DNA from: Rhinopithecus roxellana
Lineage: Eukaryota; Chordata; Mammalia; Primates; Cercopithecidae
Length of the DNA: 64,000 bases
Assembly (NCBI RefSeq): GCF_007565055.1
Contig: NC_044552.1
Location: 35,334,069 to 35,398,068 of the forward strand
Direction of reading: 5' to 3'
Position numbers and translations under genes: made by a program. Below, one piece after another: positions 62,861-64,000 of this stretch. Position 1 is the first letter of the stretch, and each line of letters opens with the position of its first letter. The notes under the pieces are model-generated. The model saw only the letters and a program-made list of their open reading frames with translations, did not search any database and was not told the origin of the DNA.

Positions 62861-63440
62861 TTCCCTTTCCGCAGAGGGAGGCAGTGCGCGCCTGGGGGTG
62901 ACCGTTCACAAAGCCCTGAAAGGGCCTCCCCACCCCCTACCCTCGGCTCAGAAAGCCCACCCTCAGCCCCCACGCAGTGGGGAGCAGGAGGGAGGCCAGG
63001 CAGGGCCCGAGCCTGACGCTGGCTCCGTCTCTGGGCCCCCGGCCACTCCCCGCGCCGAGCGCAGCCCGCCGGGAACCAGTGAACCGTGTGGGAGCAGGAC
63101 TTGGCCGTACCTCCAGACTCCAGGGGATGGCCGGGGTTTGCAAGCGCGCCATAGGATGAGTCCGAGGCCAGGGTGAATCCCTGGGGTCCCTCCACCTACC
63201 ATCTTTTTCAGATCTGCCGCCCCACGTCTTCTCCCCACGTTCCCATTTTTCCTCCCCTAAAGTTTGGTGCACGTGGTCTTCTCTAGCTCTCAGCGGGCTG
63301 CCAGGCGGGGTGAAAGTTGCTGCACCTGCTTTAGGCGAATTATGGTAGCACTAGAAGTTGGTCTCCCCTCCCTCCGCCGCTTGCTCTCTCGTTCCCTCCT
63401 CCCTCGCGTTCCGCGCGCTCCCTCCTTCCCTCTCCACCCT

Positions 63441-63480
63441 CCTCCTCCCCCGCCCCATCCCGCCCCGCCCGCGCGCCGCC
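63441..63480 (+). promoter_or_regulatory. TATA-less core promoter with GC boxes
   Basis: CCCCGCCCC at 63,447-63,455 and CCCGCCCCGCCC at 63,459-63,470 are Sp/KLF sites. They follow a T/C-rich stretch (63,360-63,446). No TATA box. Transcription probably starts within the next 20-80 bases, to the right, because the downstream splice donor is on the plus strand. Confidence 0.65.
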
Positions 63481-63651
63481 AGCTCGCAGCCACTCGCAGC
63501 CCAGGCTCAGTCGCAGCCCCTCGGAGTCCGGAGCCCACCGCCCCTGCGGACCGGACAGTGTGGCCGGCGGCCGGGACGGAGCCCCCAGCCCGCGAGGAGG
63601 GCGCGGCGCAGGCGGCGGCGGCGCGGCTGGGAGGAGCCCGGGCCGGAACCA

Positions 63652-63671
63652 GGGCCGGGCCGGGGGCGGGG
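63652..63671 (+). other. G-quadruplex motif in the 5' exon
   Basis: GGG CC GGG CC GGGGG C GGGG meets the four-run, short-loop pattern on the RNA-like strand; further G runs follow to 63,693. Confidence 0.8.
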
Positions 63672-63777
63672 ACGCCGGGGTCCGGGAGCCCGGGAGCCGG
63701 AGCGAGCTGACGAGCGTCGCGGAAGGACTGGGAAGGAGGAGCGGAGCCGGAGCGAGCCAAGCAGCCCACAAAGTGCG

Positions 63778-63795
63778 ATGCCCCGGCGGGGTTGA
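63778..63795 (+). promoter_or_regulatory. Minimal uORF 1 (MPRRG, stop)
   Basis: ATGCCCCGGCGGGGTTGA. It has G at -3 and C at +4, so initiation would be moderate. Present only if transcription starts upstream, as the GC boxes suggest. Confidence 0.5.
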
Positions 63796-63916
63796 GGCGC
63801 GCAGCGATCGGCGCGGCGCGCTGGGAGGACGCCCGGGAGCTGCGCGGCGCGGGGCGGCGCGGAGGGGCAGCCCCGGCGGGCGGCGGCGGGCCCGGGCTGC
63901 GACCGGAGCGAGCCCC

Positions 63917-63934
63917 ATGCCCCGCGCGGGCTGA
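63917..63934 (+). promoter_or_regulatory. Minimal uORF 2 (MPRAG, stop)
   Basis: ATGCCCCGCGCGGGCTGA. Same length as uORF 1 and four of five residues identical. It has C at -3, so its start context is weaker. It ends 37 bases before the donor. Confidence 0.5.
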
Positions 63935-64000
63935 CGGGCCGGAGCCCGCACGGAGCGGCCGGGCGGGACAGGTAGGTGTCGGGCCGGGCCCAGGGACGCG

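Larger units (their letters stand above)
63480..63971 (+). other. Probable noncoding first exon, unidentified gene
   Basis: About 490 bases of very GC-rich sequence from just after the GC boxes to a strong donor: exon end ACAG at 63,968-63,971, intron start GTAGGT. It contains only two ATGs, each closed after five codons, so it looks like 5' UTR with the coding start in a later exon. The start is approximate. The gene lies to the right of the window. The upstream array of enhancer-like blocks fits a developmental regulator, but I do not recognise it. Long frames (for example 63,340-63,951 minus) are Ala/Arg/Pro/Gly translations of CpG-rich DNA. Confidence 0.6.
62900..64000. promoter_or_regulatory. 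CpG island 3, promoter of the right-hand gene
   Basis: CpG density climbs from about 62,860 and is very high from 63,440 to the window end, with GCGCGGCG-type sequence throughout. It is the largest and densest island in the window and extends beyond it. Confidence 0.92.

Noticed and set aside
62535..63176. 213-residue plus-strand frame (with 205- and 192-residue partners)
   Set aside because: Several frames are open at once on both strands, the mark of GC-rich DNA with few stops; no recognisable protein.
63340..63951. 203-residue minus-strand frame over the CpG island
   Set aside because: Ala/Arg/Pro-rich translation of CpG-dense DNA; opposes the direction set by the splice donor.
63480..63971. 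Naming the right-hand gene
   Set aside because: The leader contains no coding sequence and I do not recognise it securely; a guess would not be evidence.
1..64000. CRISPR arrays, bacterial operons, tRNA or rRNA genes, viral genes
   Set aside because: The DNA is primate nuclear sequence; I saw no tRNA/rRNA folds or viral coding regions, only solitary LTRs.

Overview
The window is nuclear DNA of an Old World monkey (macaque, baboon or guenon type). Alu, L2 and MIR repeats cover much of it. At least four young Alus (about 12,563, 13,866, 17,903 and 57,698) share the diagnostic bases of the cercopithecoid AluY (AluYR) lineage: CTCAAGCC near the 5' end, AACTAGCC in the middle, GGCGTAAACC, and GAGATCYGGCCAC. 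These bases differ from the human AluY consensus.

I found no convincing protein-coding exon. The long open frames lie in Alus, simple repeats or GC-rich DNA and look like chance ORFs. The clearest gene evidence is at the right edge. A strong CpG island (about 62,900-64,000) carries a TATA-less GC-box promoter near 63,447-63,470. It is followed by a probable plus-strand noncoding first exon ending at a good splice donor (CAG|GTAGGT at 63,971/63,972). That exon contains only two ATGs, and each opens a five-codon uORF (MPRRG and MPRAG). I could not name the gene.

The rest reads as the upstream or intergenic regulatory territory of that promoter. Repeat-dense blocks alternate with repeat-free blocks that look like conserved noncoding elements (about 4.0, 7.6-8.06, 10.4-10.7, 20.1-20.6, 21.9-22.3, 26.3-26.6, 33.1-33.4, 36.6-36.8, 39.9-40.1, 40.7-41.06, 44.9-45.2, 48.3-48.9 and 62.7-62.9 kb). 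They are AT-rich, carry legible homeodomain, SOX/POU, FOX, GATA, T-box or RFX-like sites, and lack transposon sequence. Conservation is inferred from texture only. A second CpG-rich zone at 20.6-22.3 kb may be an alternative promoter, a lncRNA promoter or a CpG-rich enhancer.

The repeat history is readable. Many Alus have intact target-site duplications. Two pairs (13.5-14.2 kb and 30.75-31.4 kb) landed successively at the same target. Several MIR, L1, L2 and old Alu copies are split by later insertions. There is one MLT1 LTR, three members of one other old LTR family, a Charlie-like element and a MER5-like element. Simple repeats include three (TG)n tracts with CG cores and a purine/pyrimidine mirror pair at 41.1-41.4 kb. 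There are also several short perfect hairpins (9.68, 23.68, 27.03, 32.16 kb) that look like template-switch mutations.

No novel protein system is visible. The most interesting features are the paired minimal uORFs, the putative enhancer series, the hairpin set and the Alu with a duplicated Pol III A-box region. Repeat boundaries are by eye and usually good to about 5-30 bases.
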